Shown: positions 1 to 6,658, numbered from the stretch's first letter. The stretch: DNA of 8,772 nt from Thermoleophilaceae bacterium (GCA_013812065.1 JACCUC010000170.1:1-8772), one strand, 5' to 3'. Notes: generated by a model not told the origin, from the sequence alone. Numbers and translations: made by a program.

Positions 1-600
1 GCGCCGCGCGGCCTGCCGGGCTCGCGGCGAGCGTGCGCGACGGGCCCTCCTGCGCTCACGCGCGATCCCGCGGGTTAGGCGCTTCGAGGCCTCGAGGTCG
101 ACCGACATCCCGAGCAGCCCGGTGGCCGTGCCGGGGAGAATCTGGCCGAGCCCTACGGCGCTGTCGGGGTCGTCGCCCGCAACCGCGTTCGGCCGCCCGG
201 CGCTCTCGAGCATGACGAGGGCCTCGAGCGTGTCGGCCTCGACCTCGTGGCGGTCGGCGGCGTCCTCGATGCACGAGCGAAAGCGCGCGGTGCGCGCGGC
301 GCTCGCCGCCGCGCCGCCGGGGCTGAAGGCATAGAGCGGGTGGGAGTAGCCGTCGCGGCCGCGCTCCAGGAAGTCGTCGGGATCGCCGTCCTCGAACGCG
401 AAGGGCTCGAAGTCCGCGACGTCGGCGATGGTCGCCGAGCTCGGTGCGCCCGGGGGAACCTCGATCCCGGGCGGGCGGCCGTCGAGCAGACCGCCGGACG
501 CCGCGAGGGCGGTGGCTGCGCCCAGGCCGACCAGGAGGGCGGCCACCGTGAGTGCGACGCGCCGGCGCACGGGCAGCCGGGTGAGCAGGGGGCGCGCCAT
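1..600 (-). CDS. Lytic transglycosylase (SLT/GEWL-like domain), C-terminus cut by window edge
   Basis: Reading the minus strand from the ATG at 600 gives 200 codons without a stop, running off the left edge. Residues 11-34 are a basic stretch followed by a hydrophobic segment ending in Ala-rich sequence, so a signal peptide or N-terminal anchor. After a Pro/Asp-rich linker, residues about 110-170 match the start of a Slt/lysozyme-like transglycosylase domain: ALVMLESAGRPNAV places the catalytic Glu at 132 (the ES motif), followed by AVGLGQILPGTAT at 148-160, the usual GLxQxxPxTA block. Such enzymes cleave peptidoglycan glycan strands to 1,6-anhydromuropeptides outside the membrane. The last visible 25 residues are very Arg-rich. 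An in-frame TAG lies four codons before the ATG, so this start is well fixed. The gene begins 46 bp after the SDR stop on the same strand but has its own -10-like hexamer. Family call fairly sure; exact substrate unknown. Confidence 0.82.
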   Translation of the reverse strand, partial: MARPLLTRLPVRRRVALTVAALLVGLGAATALAASGGLLDGRPPGIEVPPGAPSSATIADVADFEPFAFEDGDPDDFLERGRDGYSHPLYAFSPGGAAASAARTARFRSCIEDAADRHEVEADTLEALVMLESAGRPNAVAGDDPDSAVGLGQILPGTATGLLGMSVDLEASKRLTRGIARERRRARRARSPRARQAARR

Positions 601-609
601 CTCGGCCCG

Positions 610-615
610 AGGCTA
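610..615 (-). promoter_or_regulatory. -10-like hexamer TAGCCT, candidate leaderless start of transglycosylase gene
   Basis: Read on the minus strand, TAGCCT is followed by exactly 9 nt and then the ATG at 600. There is no Shine-Dalgarno sequence in those 9 nt. The transcript would therefore begin at or very near the start codon. No good -35 box is visible. The same geometry recurs at 1565 and 8294. Confidence 0.35.
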
Positions 616-646
616 GGGGAACGCCGGTGAGGCGCCCACCTTGGGC

Positions 647-1471
647 TCAGTTCCCCATGCCGGTGAACTGGCCGCCGGTCACGTTCAGCACCTGCCCGTG
701 AACGTAGTTCGACCACGGCGAGCACAGGAAGAAGATGCCTCCGGCCGCCTCCTCGGTGGTGGCGGGGCGCCCCAGCGGGATCAGCATCGCCGCCATCTGG
801 CGCATCTGCTCGGGGATGCCGAGCTGGATCTCCTGGCCGTCCTTGGTGAACGTGCCCTCTCCCTTCGACGCGGTGAGGCGGGTCTCGACGAACCCGAAGG
901 CAACCGCGTTGACGTTGATCTTGAACTGACCCCACTCCTTGGCGAGCGTCTTCGTGAGCCCGACCACGCCCGACTTCCCCGACGAGTAGTTGGCCTGGCC
1001 CGCATTGCCCATCGTGCCGGAGATCGAGGAGACGTTGACCACCTTGCGAAAGACCTCACGACCCTCCTCCCGCTCCTGCTTCGCCGGCTCACGCAGGTGC
1101 GGAGCGGCGGCGCGCAGGATCCGAAAGGGAACCACGTTATGGATGTCGAGCATGGCCTGGAACTGCTCGTCGCTGAGCTTGTGGACCGGGCCGTCCCAGG
1201 TGAAGCCCGCGTTGTTGACGACGATGTCGAGCCGGCCGAAGGCGTCGACCGCGCGCTCGACGAGCTCGTCGCAGACACCCTGCTCGGTCAGGTCGCCGGC
1301 AAAGGCCACGGCCTCGCGGCCGATCTCCTGCGCCGCGTCCTCGGCCAGGTCGGCGTCGAGGTCGTTGACGAGCACGCGCGCGCCGTGCTCGGCGAGCAGC
1401 TCAGCCGTCGCGCGGCCGATCCCGCGCGCCGATCCGGTGACGATGGCCGCCTTGCCGTCGAGTACTCCCAC
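647..1471 (-). CDS. Short-chain dehydrogenase/reductase, FabG-like (3-oxoacyl-ACP/CoA reductase type)
   Basis: A full-length 274-residue classical SDR. The Rossmann NAD(P)-binding motif TGSARGIG is at 12-19, D60 lies in the GDL adenine-ring motif, and NNAG is at 86-89. The catalytic tetrad is visible as N112, S149, Y162 and K166 (YSSGK); the SSIS/GNAGQANY context is very FabG-like. An Asp-rich segment after beta-2 (NDLDAD, 36-41) suggests NAD(H) preference, by general SDR rules. Likely a 3-oxoacyl thioester reductase or hydroxyacyl-CoA dehydrogenase in cytosolic lipid metabolism; the exact substrate cannot be read from sequence. The start is GTG, supported by AGAGGAG (1483-1489) 11 nt upstream. 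It is longer than E. coli FabG (244 residues), largely through a charged insert at about 127-142 before the catalytic Ser. First gene of a possible minus-strand pair with the transglycosylase, divergent from the sugar dehydrogenase. Confidence 0.88.
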   Translation of the reverse strand: MGVLDGKAAIVTGSARGIGRATAELLAEHGARVLVNDLDADLAEDAAQEIGREAVAFAGDLTEQGVCDELVERAVDAFGRLDIVVNNAGFTWDGPVHKLSDEQFQAMLDIHNVVPFRILRAAAPHLREPAKQEREEGREVFRKVVNVSSISGTMGNAGQANYSSGKSGVVGLTKTLAKEWGQFKINVNAVAFGFVETRLTASKGEGTFTKDGQEIQLGIPEQMRQMAAMLIPLGRPATTEEAAGGIFFLCSPWSNYVHGQVLNVTGGQFTGMGN

Positions 1472-1482
1472 TTGTATCTTCG

Positions 1483-1489
1483 CTCCTCT
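1483..1489 (-). promoter_or_regulatory. Ribosome binding site AGAGGAG for the SDR gene
   Basis: AGAGGAG on the minus strand, 11 nt before the GTG at 1471. It supports the GTG start where no ATG is available. The gene therefore has a leader, unlike its divergent neighbour. Confidence 0.5.
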
Positions 1490-1564
1490 GATCGTGTCCT
1501 TGCCGGCGCGCCATCATGACGATCTGCATCGGGCTGGGTCTTCGCTGCCGTCGCCAGCGCCTCC

Positions 1565-1570
1565 TAGACT
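1565..1570 (+). promoter_or_regulatory. -10-like hexamer TAGACT, candidate leaderless start of sugar dehydrogenase gene
   Basis: TAGACT is followed by 9 nt (cccgccgcg) and the ATG at 1580; no Shine-Dalgarno sequence is present. A weak -35 candidate (TTCGCT, 1541-1546) is 18 nt upstream. It lies in the divergent gap 1472-1579, which must also hold the SDR promoter on the other strand. Confidence 0.4.
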
Positions 1571-1579
1571 CCCGCCGCG

Positions 1580-2827
1580 ATGACCATCGGCATCGTCGGC
1601 GCCGGCTACGTCGGCCTTCCGCTCGCCGTGGCCCTGGCCGAGGAGGGGCTGGACGTCGTCTGCGTCGACGTCGACCCCCGCAAGGTGGAGGCCCTGCGCG
1701 CCGGGCGCTCCTACGTCGAGGACGTCGACTCGGCGCGGGTCGCCGCGGTCTCTGAGCGCATCGAGGTGACCACCCGCTACGCCGACCTCGCCCGCGTCGA
1801 GGCCATCCTGATCGCCGTCCCCACCCCCCTGACCAAGAACCGCGAGCCCGACCTCGGTCCGCTCGTCGACTCGGCACGCTCGCTGGCGGGCGTCCTCCAA
1901 GCCGGCCAGCTCGTGGTGCTCGAGTCGACGACCTATCCCGGGACCACCCGTGAGCGTCTCGTGCCGCTGCTCGAAGAGTCGGGCCTCGCCGCCGGCTCCG
2001 ACTTCCACGTCGCCTTCTCGCCCGAGCGCGTCGACCCCGGGCGCACAGACCACACCCTGCGCTCCACGCCGAAGGTCGTCGGGGGGCTGACCTCCGCGTG
2101 CCTCGCGCGTGCAGTGGCGCTGTATGAGCTCGTCTGCGACGAGGTGGTGGCGGTGTCTGGCCCCGAGGCCGCCGAGCTCTCGAAATTGTTGGAGAACATC
2201 TTTCGCTCGGTCAACATCGCCCTCGTCAACGAGCTCGCCATGCTGTGTGACCGCATGCAAATCGACGTCTGGGAGGTCGTCGAGGCCGCGGCCACCAAGC
2301 CCTACGGCTTCATGCGCTTCGATCCCGGGCCGGGCATGGGCGGTCACTGCCTGCCGGTCGACCCCTTCTACCTGGCCTGGAAGGCGCGCGAGTACGACAC
2401 GCCGACCGAGTTCGTCGAGCTCGCCGGCGAGGTCAACCAGCGGATGCCCTACTTCTGCGCCGACAAGGTCGCCCGGGCGCTCAACGACCACGCGAAGCCC
2501 GTACGCGGCTCGCGGGTGGCCGTGCTCGGCGTCGCCTACAAGCCGGGCGTCTCAGACCTGCGCGAGTCGCCGGCGCTCAAGATCATGCGCCTGCTCAGAG
2601 AGCAGGGCGCCGAGCTCGTCTACCACGACGACCACGTGCCCGAGCTCGCCTCCTTCGACCTTCACTCGGAGCCGCTCGCCGAGGCGCTCGAGGGCTCAGA
2701 CGCCGCGGTGATCGTGACCGCACACCCGGAGCTCGACCTCGAGGCCGTCGTGGAGGGGGCGCCGCTCGTCGTCGACCTGCGCGGAGTGACGCGGGCGCTC
2801 GAGGGGTCGCATCTGACGCGGCTGTAG
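1580..2827 (+). CDS. Nucleotide-sugar dehydrogenase, WbpA-like (UDP-GlcNAc/UDP-ManNAc 6-dehydrogenase group)
   Basis: A full-length 415-residue member of the UDP-glucose/GDP-mannose dehydrogenase family, which oxidises the C6 hydroxyl of a nucleotide sugar to a carboxylate with 2 NAD+. The N-terminal NAD domain carries GAGYVG (7-12) and the STTYPGTT segment (116-123). The central helix has SKLLENIFRSVNIALVNE (201-218, catalytic-domain Lys203). The catalytic Cys is C257 in GPGMGGHCLPVDPFY. The C-terminal UDP-binding domain starts near residue 310 with AVLGVAYKPGVSDLRESP. The FSPERVDPG block (146-154) and AATKPYGFM (237-245) are typical of WbpA-type acetamido-sugar dehydrogenases rather than of UDP-glucose dehydrogenases, which have a NPEFLREG-type block there. 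The product probably feeds surface polysaccharide synthesis. No glycosyltransferase or other sugar gene lies beside it, so the pathway is unproven. Confidence 0.9.
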   Translation: MTIGIVGAGYVGLPLAVALAEEGLDVVCVDVDPRKVEALRAGRSYVEDVDSARVAAVSERIEVTTRYADLARVEAILIAVPTPLTKNREPDLGPLVDSARSLAGVLQAGQLVVLESTTYPGTTRERLVPLLEESGLAAGSDFHVAFSPERVDPGRTDHTLRSTPKVVGGLTSACLARAVALYELVCDEVVAVSGPEAAELSKLLENIFRSVNIALVNELAMLCDRMQIDVWEVVEAAATKPYGFMRFDPGPGMGGHCLPVDPFYLAWKAREYDTPTEFVELAGEVNQRMPYFCADKVARALNDHAKPVRGSRVAVLGVAYKPGVSDLRESPALKIMRLLREQGAELVYHDDHVPELASFDLHSEPLAEALEGSDAAVIVTAHPELDLEAVVEGAPLVVDLRGVTRALEGSHLTRL

Positions 2828-2940
2828 GCCGCGACGGTGTCCTTTCGGCCGGCTCGGCGAACGCCGGATGAGGCTGGGCGGCCGCTTTCGGACGAATGTC
2901 CTATCGGCTCGGCGGCGCTCGGCGCCGAAAAGAGCTAGGG
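2828..2940 (+). promoter_or_regulatory. Leader/intergenic region with imperfect direct repeat upstream of the EAL gene
   Basis: This gap contains TGTCCTTTCGG (2838-2848) and TGTCCTATCGG (2897-2907), matching 10 of 11 and each followed shortly by CTCGGCG; a third CTTTCGG lies at 2884-2890. Small inverted repeats are also present: CCGGC/GCCGG (2849-2853 with 2863-2867) and GGAC-GAAT-GTCC (2890-2901). I see no recognisable -10/-35 pair and no consensus of the known c-di-GMP riboswitch classes. It may be a promoter with repeated operator half-sites or a structured 5' leader; the function is unknown. Confidence 0.25.
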
Positions 2941-4605
2941 ATGTCCCGCCCACGGCTCGACGTAGCGACGCGCCCTCCCGCAGCTCCCGCGCGACCGCTG
3001 CGCGTTCTCGTCGTCGAGGCCGGATCCGACCACACCGCCCAGCTGGAAGCGTCGCTCGACGAGGCGGTGGCGGGCGAGGTCGAGCTTCGGGCTCACGCTA
3101 CGCTCGCCGCCGCCCGCTCCGATCTTCGTTCGGGCGGGTTCGACTGCGTCCTGCTCGACGTCTCCAGGCCCGACGCGAACGGGCTCGAGTCGCTCGCCAA
3201 GGTCCGGAGCCTCGCGCCCGAGGCTCCCGTCGTGGTCCTCAGCGGTCCCGAGGACGAGGAGCTCGCAGTCCAGGCCGTGCACGAGGGCGCTCAGGACTAC
3301 CTGGTCGGTAGGGGGGCCGACGGCAGCCTGCTCGCGCGGAGCATTCGCTACGCGACCGAGCGCATGCGCAGCGAGCTCGACCTCGCTCGCCTCGCCTTCT
3401 ACGATCCCCTCACCCGCCTTCCCAACCGCAAGCTCGTGATCGATCGCCTCGGTCTCGCGCTCGCCGCGGCGGAGCGCTCGGGGCGGCTCGCGGCCCTGCT
3501 CCTCCTCGACCTCGACCACTTCAGGCTCGTCAACGAGAGCCTCGGCCACGACGTGGGGGACAGCCTGCTGAGGGAGGTCGCCACAAGGCTGACCGAGCTC
3601 GTGCGGCCCGGCGACACCGTGGCGCTCCTGATCGACGGGCTCGAGCTCTACGTTGGAGCGAGCACCGGGATCGCCTTTGGCGAGTGCCGGCGTAGCCCCG
3701 AGGCACTGATCCGCGACACCGAGCAGGCGATGTACCGCGCCAAGGAGCGGGGCAGCCGGTACGCGGTGTTCGAGCATGGAGGCGAGCCACGTCCGGGGTG
3801 CCGGCTCGGCCTCGAGACCGAGTTGCGCCACGCTCTCCGGCGCGATGAGTTCCGTCTCGTCTACCAGCCCGAGCTCGACTGTGGCGACGGCCGCATCTTC
3901 GGCGTCGAGGCCCTCCTGCGGTGGCGGCATCCGCACCGCGGAGTCGTGACTCCCGGCGACTTCATCCCGGCGGCCGAGGAGACCGGCCTGATCGTCCGGA
4001 TCGGCGAGTGGGTGATCCTCGAGGCGACGCGCCAGCTCGCCGACTGGCGCCGTGCGGGGCTCTGCGCTCCCGACCTGATCATGAGCGTGAACGTATCGCC
4101 GCGCCAGCTCGTCGACAGCGGCCTTCCCGCCGCCGTCCGCTCGGCCCTCGACGCCAGTGAGCTGCCGGCTGACCGGCTGTGCCTCGAGCTCACGGAGAGC
4201 ACCGTGGCCGCCGACCCCGCCAGGGTCCTGAGCCGCCTCGAGGAGCTCAGGGCCCTCGGGGTCTCCCTCAGCCTCGACGACTTCGGCACCGGGGTCTCCT
4301 CGCTGAGCGTGCTGAGCGGCTATCCGGTCGACACGCTCAAGGTCGACCGCTCGTTCGTGGCCCAGCTCTCGGACGGCCTCAAGCACCGCAGGCTGTTCGC
4401 CTCGGTGGTCGGCGTCGCCCACGCCCTCGGCATCCGCGCCCTCGCCGAGGGGGTCGAGACGCGGGAGCAGCTCGAGGAGATCCACGAGGCCGGCTGCGAC
4501 GCCGCCCAGGGCTTCTTCGTCGGCCGTCCGGTCGCCGCGTCCGAGCTCGTGGCGAAACTTAGGGGGTACGCCGGTTCGTGTCACGGGCTGAGCCCCGTAC
4601 GATGA
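2941..4605 (+). CDS. Receiver-like / GGDEF-remnant / EAL protein, probable c-di-GMP phosphodiesterase
   Basis: 554 residues from the ATG at 2941. Residues about 21-142 form a CheY-like receiver with putative phospho-acceptor D73, but the acidic pair is reduced to E26-A27 and the usual Lys before the last helix is replaced by G123. Residues about 155-277 are a GGDEF domain: DPLTRLPNR, DLDHF (190-194), N198, GH (202-203) and an I-site-like R222-P-G-D225 are present. The sequence then jumps from TVA (226-228) to IDGLELYVGAS, so the GGDEF signature and about 40 residues are absent. The EAL domain (about 300-545) looks complete: E323-A-L, N384, E416, D446-D447, K467, E503, E506, Q523. It should hydrolyse c-di-GMP to pGpG and lacks cyclase activity. 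An upstream in-frame ATG at 2896 is possible, but the added codons include rare AAA and CTA, and AAAAGAG precedes 2941. Confidence 0.85.
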   Translation: MSRPRLDVATRPPAAPARPLRVLVVEAGSDHTAQLEASLDEAVAGEVELRAHATLAAARSDLRSGGFDCVLLDVSRPDANGLESLAKVRSLAPEAPVVVLSGPEDEELAVQAVHEGAQDYLVGRGADGSLLARSIRYATERMRSELDLARLAFYDPLTRLPNRKLVIDRLGLALAAAERSGRLAALLLLDLDHFRLVNESLGHDVGDSLLREVATRLTELVRPGDTVALLIDGLELYVGASTGIAFGECRRSPEALIRDTEQAMYRAKERGSRYAVFEHGGEPRPGCRLGLETELRHALRRDEFRLVYQPELDCGDGRIFGVEALLRWRHPHRGVVTPGDFIPAAEETGLIVRIGEWVILEATRQLADWRRAGLCAPDLIMSVNVSPRQLVDSGLPAAVRSALDASELPADRLCLELTESTVAADPARVLSRLEELRALGVSLSLDDFGTGVSSLSVLSGYPVDTLKVDRSFVAQLSDGLKHRRLFASVVGVAHALGIRALAEGVETREQLEEIHEAGCDAAQGFFVGRPVAASELVAKLRGYAGSCHGLSPVR

Positions 4606-4778
4606 GCTCGTGGCCGGATCGGATACTTCCCAGACCAACGTCGGGCTACGGCTGGCGATCGGCTCGCGGCTGCCCCTGTGTGTAGCCGGCCGCCTGCTCG
4701 CGCTCGACCCAAGGGCGAACCCGTAGCTTCCCTCCCGGCTCCGCCGACCGTGCCGCGTCGACGCGCCGGGGAGCGCTC
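4606..4778. other. Non-coding gap between EAL gene and racemase gene
   Basis: No convincing gene is visible in these 173 bases. A 6-bp inverted repeat GGCTAC/GTAGCC (4644-4649 with 4682-4687) has a 32-nt loop and is too weak to call a terminator. A TAGCTT hexamer (4724-4729) could be a -10 box for the downstream gene, but no matching -35 box is clear. A 27-codon reading frame overlapping the EAL stop (ATGA at 4602) has no supporting features. Confidence 0.3.
4768..4773 (+). promoter_or_regulatory. Ribosome binding site GGGGAG for the racemase-like gene
   Basis: GGGGAG ends 5 nt before the GTG at 4779. This decides in favour of the GTG start, as the conserved domain begins only six residues later. 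Confidence 0.5.
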
Positions 4779-6008
4779 GTGAGACCCCGCGGCCCGCTCG
4801 CCGGCGTGCGCGTTCTCGACCTCTCGCGGCTCCTGCCCGGTGGCTTCTGCTCGCTCCTGCTCGCCGACTTCGGCGCCGAGGTGCTGAAGGTCGAGGACAC
4901 CGGCCTGGGCGACTACGTGCGCTGGGCCGAGCCGCGCTACGCGGGAGCCGAGCGGTCCGCGAGCTCGGCGCTCTTCCTGGCCCTCAACCGCGGCAAGCGC
5001 TCGATCCGCCTCAACCTGCGCGAGGAGGCCGGCCGCGACGTGCTGCTGAGGCTCGTGCGCGAGTACGACGCCCTACTCGAGTCCTTCCGGCCCGGCGTGC
5101 TCGACCGCCTTGGCGTGGGCTACGAGCGCCTGCGCGAGGAGAACCCGGGCCTCGTCTATTGCGCGATAACGGGCTACGGCCAGGACGGTCCCTACCGCGA
5201 CCGGGCCGGCCACGACATGAACTACCTCGGCCTCGTCGGACTGCTCGGCCTGACCGGTGAGCCCGACGGGCCGCCGCTTCAGGCCGCCGGCCAGATCGCC
5301 GACCTCGGCGGGGGCGCCCTGATGGGAGCGTTCGGGATACTCGCCGCCCTGCGCGAGCGCGACCGCTCGGGCCAGGGCCAGCTCGTCGACGTCTCGATGG
5401 CCGACGGAGCGATGTCGTGGCTGGCGCTCGTGGCCGCCCGCTACCTGTGCGACGGCGTGGTCCCCGAGCGGGGCCGGCTCGAGCTCGCGGGCAGCCTCAT
5501 CTGCTACCGGCCGTACGCCTGTGCCGACGGCCACGTGACCCTCGGCGCGCTCGAGCCCAAGTTCTGGCAGACCTGGTGTCGCGGCGTCGAGCGCGAGGAC
5601 CTGGTCGAGCGCCAGTTCGATCCGCCCGGCTCGTACACCCACGCCGAGGTCGAGCGGATCTTCGCCGACCGGACGCGCGCCGAGTGGGAGGCTTTCGCGG
5701 CCGAGCACGACTGCTGCCTAGAGCCCGTGCTCGGTCTCGACGAGGCACTCGACTCAGAGCTCGCGCGCGCCCGCCGGATGGTCGTCGACGTCGACCAGCC
5801 GGGAGCGGGACCCGTGTCGTTGCTCGGCGTGCCGATCAAGCTCGACCGCACGCCCGGGGCGCCCGCGGGCCCAGGCCCTGCTTTGGGCGAGCACACCGAC
5901 GCGGTCCTCGCCGAGCTCGGCTATTCCGACGCCGAGCGCGAGGCGCTCGAGGCCTCGGGGGCGGTGGCGGGTCCGGCCGAGGAGTCGGGCGGCAGCTTCC
6001 TGGGCTGA
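4779..6008 (+). CDS. CaiB/BaiF CoA-transferase family protein, alpha-methylacyl-CoA racemase-like
   Basis: A 409-residue family III CoA-transferase fold protein. It opens with PLAGVRVLDLSRLLPG (6-21) and continues with FGAEVLKVED (31-40) and NRGKRSI (70-76), all standard for the family. The active-site pattern fits the racemase branch: H145 in AGHDMNYL, D175 in ADLGGGALMG, and E259 in GALEPKFW correspond to the His, Asp and Glu of mycobacterial alpha-methylacyl-CoA racemase. Formyl-CoA transferase-like members use an Asp near residue 170 and lack this His. The likely reaction is epimerisation of 2-methylacyl-CoA thioesters, needed before beta-oxidation of branched chains or sterol side chains. 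It is somewhat longer than the roughly 360-residue mycobacterial enzyme, with a loosely conserved tail ending in GGSFLG. GTG start with GGGGAG at 5 nt. It stands alone, closed by a strong hairpin. Confidence 0.85.
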   Translation: MRPRGPLAGVRVLDLSRLLPGGFCSLLLADFGAEVLKVEDTGLGDYVRWAEPRYAGAERSASSALFLALNRGKRSIRLNLREEAGRDVLLRLVREYDALLESFRPGVLDRLGVGYERLREENPGLVYCAITGYGQDGPYRDRAGHDMNYLGLVGLLGLTGEPDGPPLQAAGQIADLGGGALMGAFGILAALRERDRSGQGQLVDVSMADGAMSWLALVAARYLCDGVVPERGRLELAGSLICYRPYACADGHVTLGALEPKFWQTWCRGVEREDLVERQFDPPGSYTHAEVERIFADRTRAEWEAFAAEHDCCLEPVLGLDEALDSELARARRMVVDVDQPGAGPVSLLGVPIKLDRTPGAPAGPGPALGEHTDAVLAELGYSDAEREALEASGAVAGPAEESGGSFLG

Positions 6009-6021
6009 TGCGAGATCAGCG

Positions 6022-6049
6022 CCCGCGGCGGCTCGTTTGCCGCCGCGGG
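6022..6049 (+). terminator. Perfect 11-bp hairpin after racemase gene, terminator-like
   Basis: CCCGCGGCGGC (6022-6032) and GCCGCCGCGGG (6039-6049) pair without mismatch around a 6-nt loop (TCGTTT), starting 13 nt after the stop. No U-run follows; the next bases are G-rich. GC-rich hairpins lacking a U tract are common at actinobacterial gene ends. It also sits 21 nt before the next ATG, so it could influence that gene. Confidence 0.65.
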
Positions 6050-6070
6050 GGTCTGGGTAGCGCCCCGCTG

Positions 6071-6574
6071 ATGGCCGAGAGCTCTGACGACGTCGTCCGC
6101 GTCTTCGTGGAGATCCCGAAGGGCAGCCGCAACAAGTACGAGTGGGACGAGGAGAGCGCGACGATCGCCCTCGACCGGCGCCTCTTCGCCGCAGTCAGCT
6201 ACCCGACCGACTACGGCATGATTCCCGAGACGCTCGCCGAGGACGGCGACGAGCTCGACGCCATGGTCGCCCTCACCGAGCCGACCTTCCCGGGATGCAC
6301 GATTCGGGTCAATCCGATCGCGCTCCTGGAGATCAAGGATCAAGAGAAGCGCAACGACAAGGTCCTCGCCGTTCCCCTGACCGACCCCGGGTGGAACACG
6401 CTCGAGAAGCTCGACGATCTGCCCGATCAGCTCGCCGAGGAGATCGTCCATTTCTTCGAGGTCTACAACGATCTCGAGGGCGGCGACTGGACGATCGAGG
6501 GCTGGGGCACGCGGGACGATGCCCTCGAGCACATCGAGCGAGCGCGCGAGCGCTACCGCGAATCAGAGGGCTGA
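6071..6574 (+). CDS. ppa: Inorganic pyrophosphatase, family I, with substituted active-site residues
   Basis: 167 residues, the usual family I length. This soluble cytosolic enzyme hydrolyses PPi to two phosphates and pulls biosynthetic reactions forward. By comparison with E. coli PPase (residue numbers in brackets) I see E14 [20], K22 [29], E24 [31], R36 [43], Y44 [51], Y48 [55], D58 [65], D60 [67], D63 [70], D90 [97], K97 [104] and Y132 [141]. Differences are E61 for the Pro of DxDPxD, Q91 for E98, N95 for metal ligand D102 (an Asp, D96, is next to it), and N133 for K142. It may be less active or differently tuned, or the neighbouring Asp may compensate. The ATG at 6071 fits the domain start, though no clear Shine-Dalgarno sequence is seen. 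It lies between two hairpins, so probably transcribed alone. Confidence 0.9.
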   Translation: MAESSDDVVRVFVEIPKGSRNKYEWDEESATIALDRRLFAAVSYPTDYGMIPETLAEDGDELDAMVALTEPTFPGCTIRVNPIALLEIKDQEKRNDKVLAVPLTDPGWNTLEKLDDLPDQLAEEIVHFFEVYNDLEGGDWTIEGWGTRDDALEHIERARERYRESEG

Positions 6575-6595
6575 GACCCGAACGACACGCTCGCT

Positions 6596-6617
6596 CCTTG
6601 GCCCCTGAGGGCCAAGG
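6596..6617 (+). terminator. Perfect 9-bp hairpin after ppa, terminator-like
   Basis: CCTTGGCCC (6596-6604) and GGGCCAAGG (6609-6617) pair perfectly around a CTGA tetraloop, 21 nt after the ppa stop. No U-run follows. It separates ppa from the amidase/TetR pair. Confidence 0.65.
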
Positions 6618-6650
6618 CACGCCGCCGACGGTTGGCCCTGCCGAAGCCGA

Positions 6651-6656
6651 TAGGAT
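6651..6656 (+). promoter_or_regulatory. -10-like hexamer TAGGAT for the amidase-tetR operon
   Basis: TAGGAT lies 74 nt before the GTG of the amidase gene, in the short gap after the ppa hairpin. No good -35 box is at the right distance (TTGGCC at 6632-6637 is only 13 nt away). Its position just before the dyad at 6659-6674 supports a promoter here. Confidence 0.35.
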
Positions 6657-6658
6657 TG

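Noticed and set aside
153..935. Long minus-strand frame of 260 codons spanning the transglycosylase and SDR genes
   Set aside because: Its product is Arg/Pro/Ser-rich with no motif. It overlaps two recognisable proteins on the same strand in other frames.
2828..2940. c-di-GMP riboswitch before the EAL gene
   Set aside because: The conserved core elements of the GEMM-type aptamers are not recognisable; only generic repeats and short stems are seen.
2935..4638. Minus-strand frame of 567 codons opposite the EAL gene
   Set aside because: It mirrors the coding strand of a clear receiver/GGDEF/EAL protein; long antisense frames are expected in GC-rich coding DNA, and it shows no domain of its own.
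4602..4685. Short 27-codon frame overlapping the EAL stop codon (ATGA)
   Set aside because: No ribosome site other than coupling, no motif or membrane segment, and it falls in an otherwise featureless gap.
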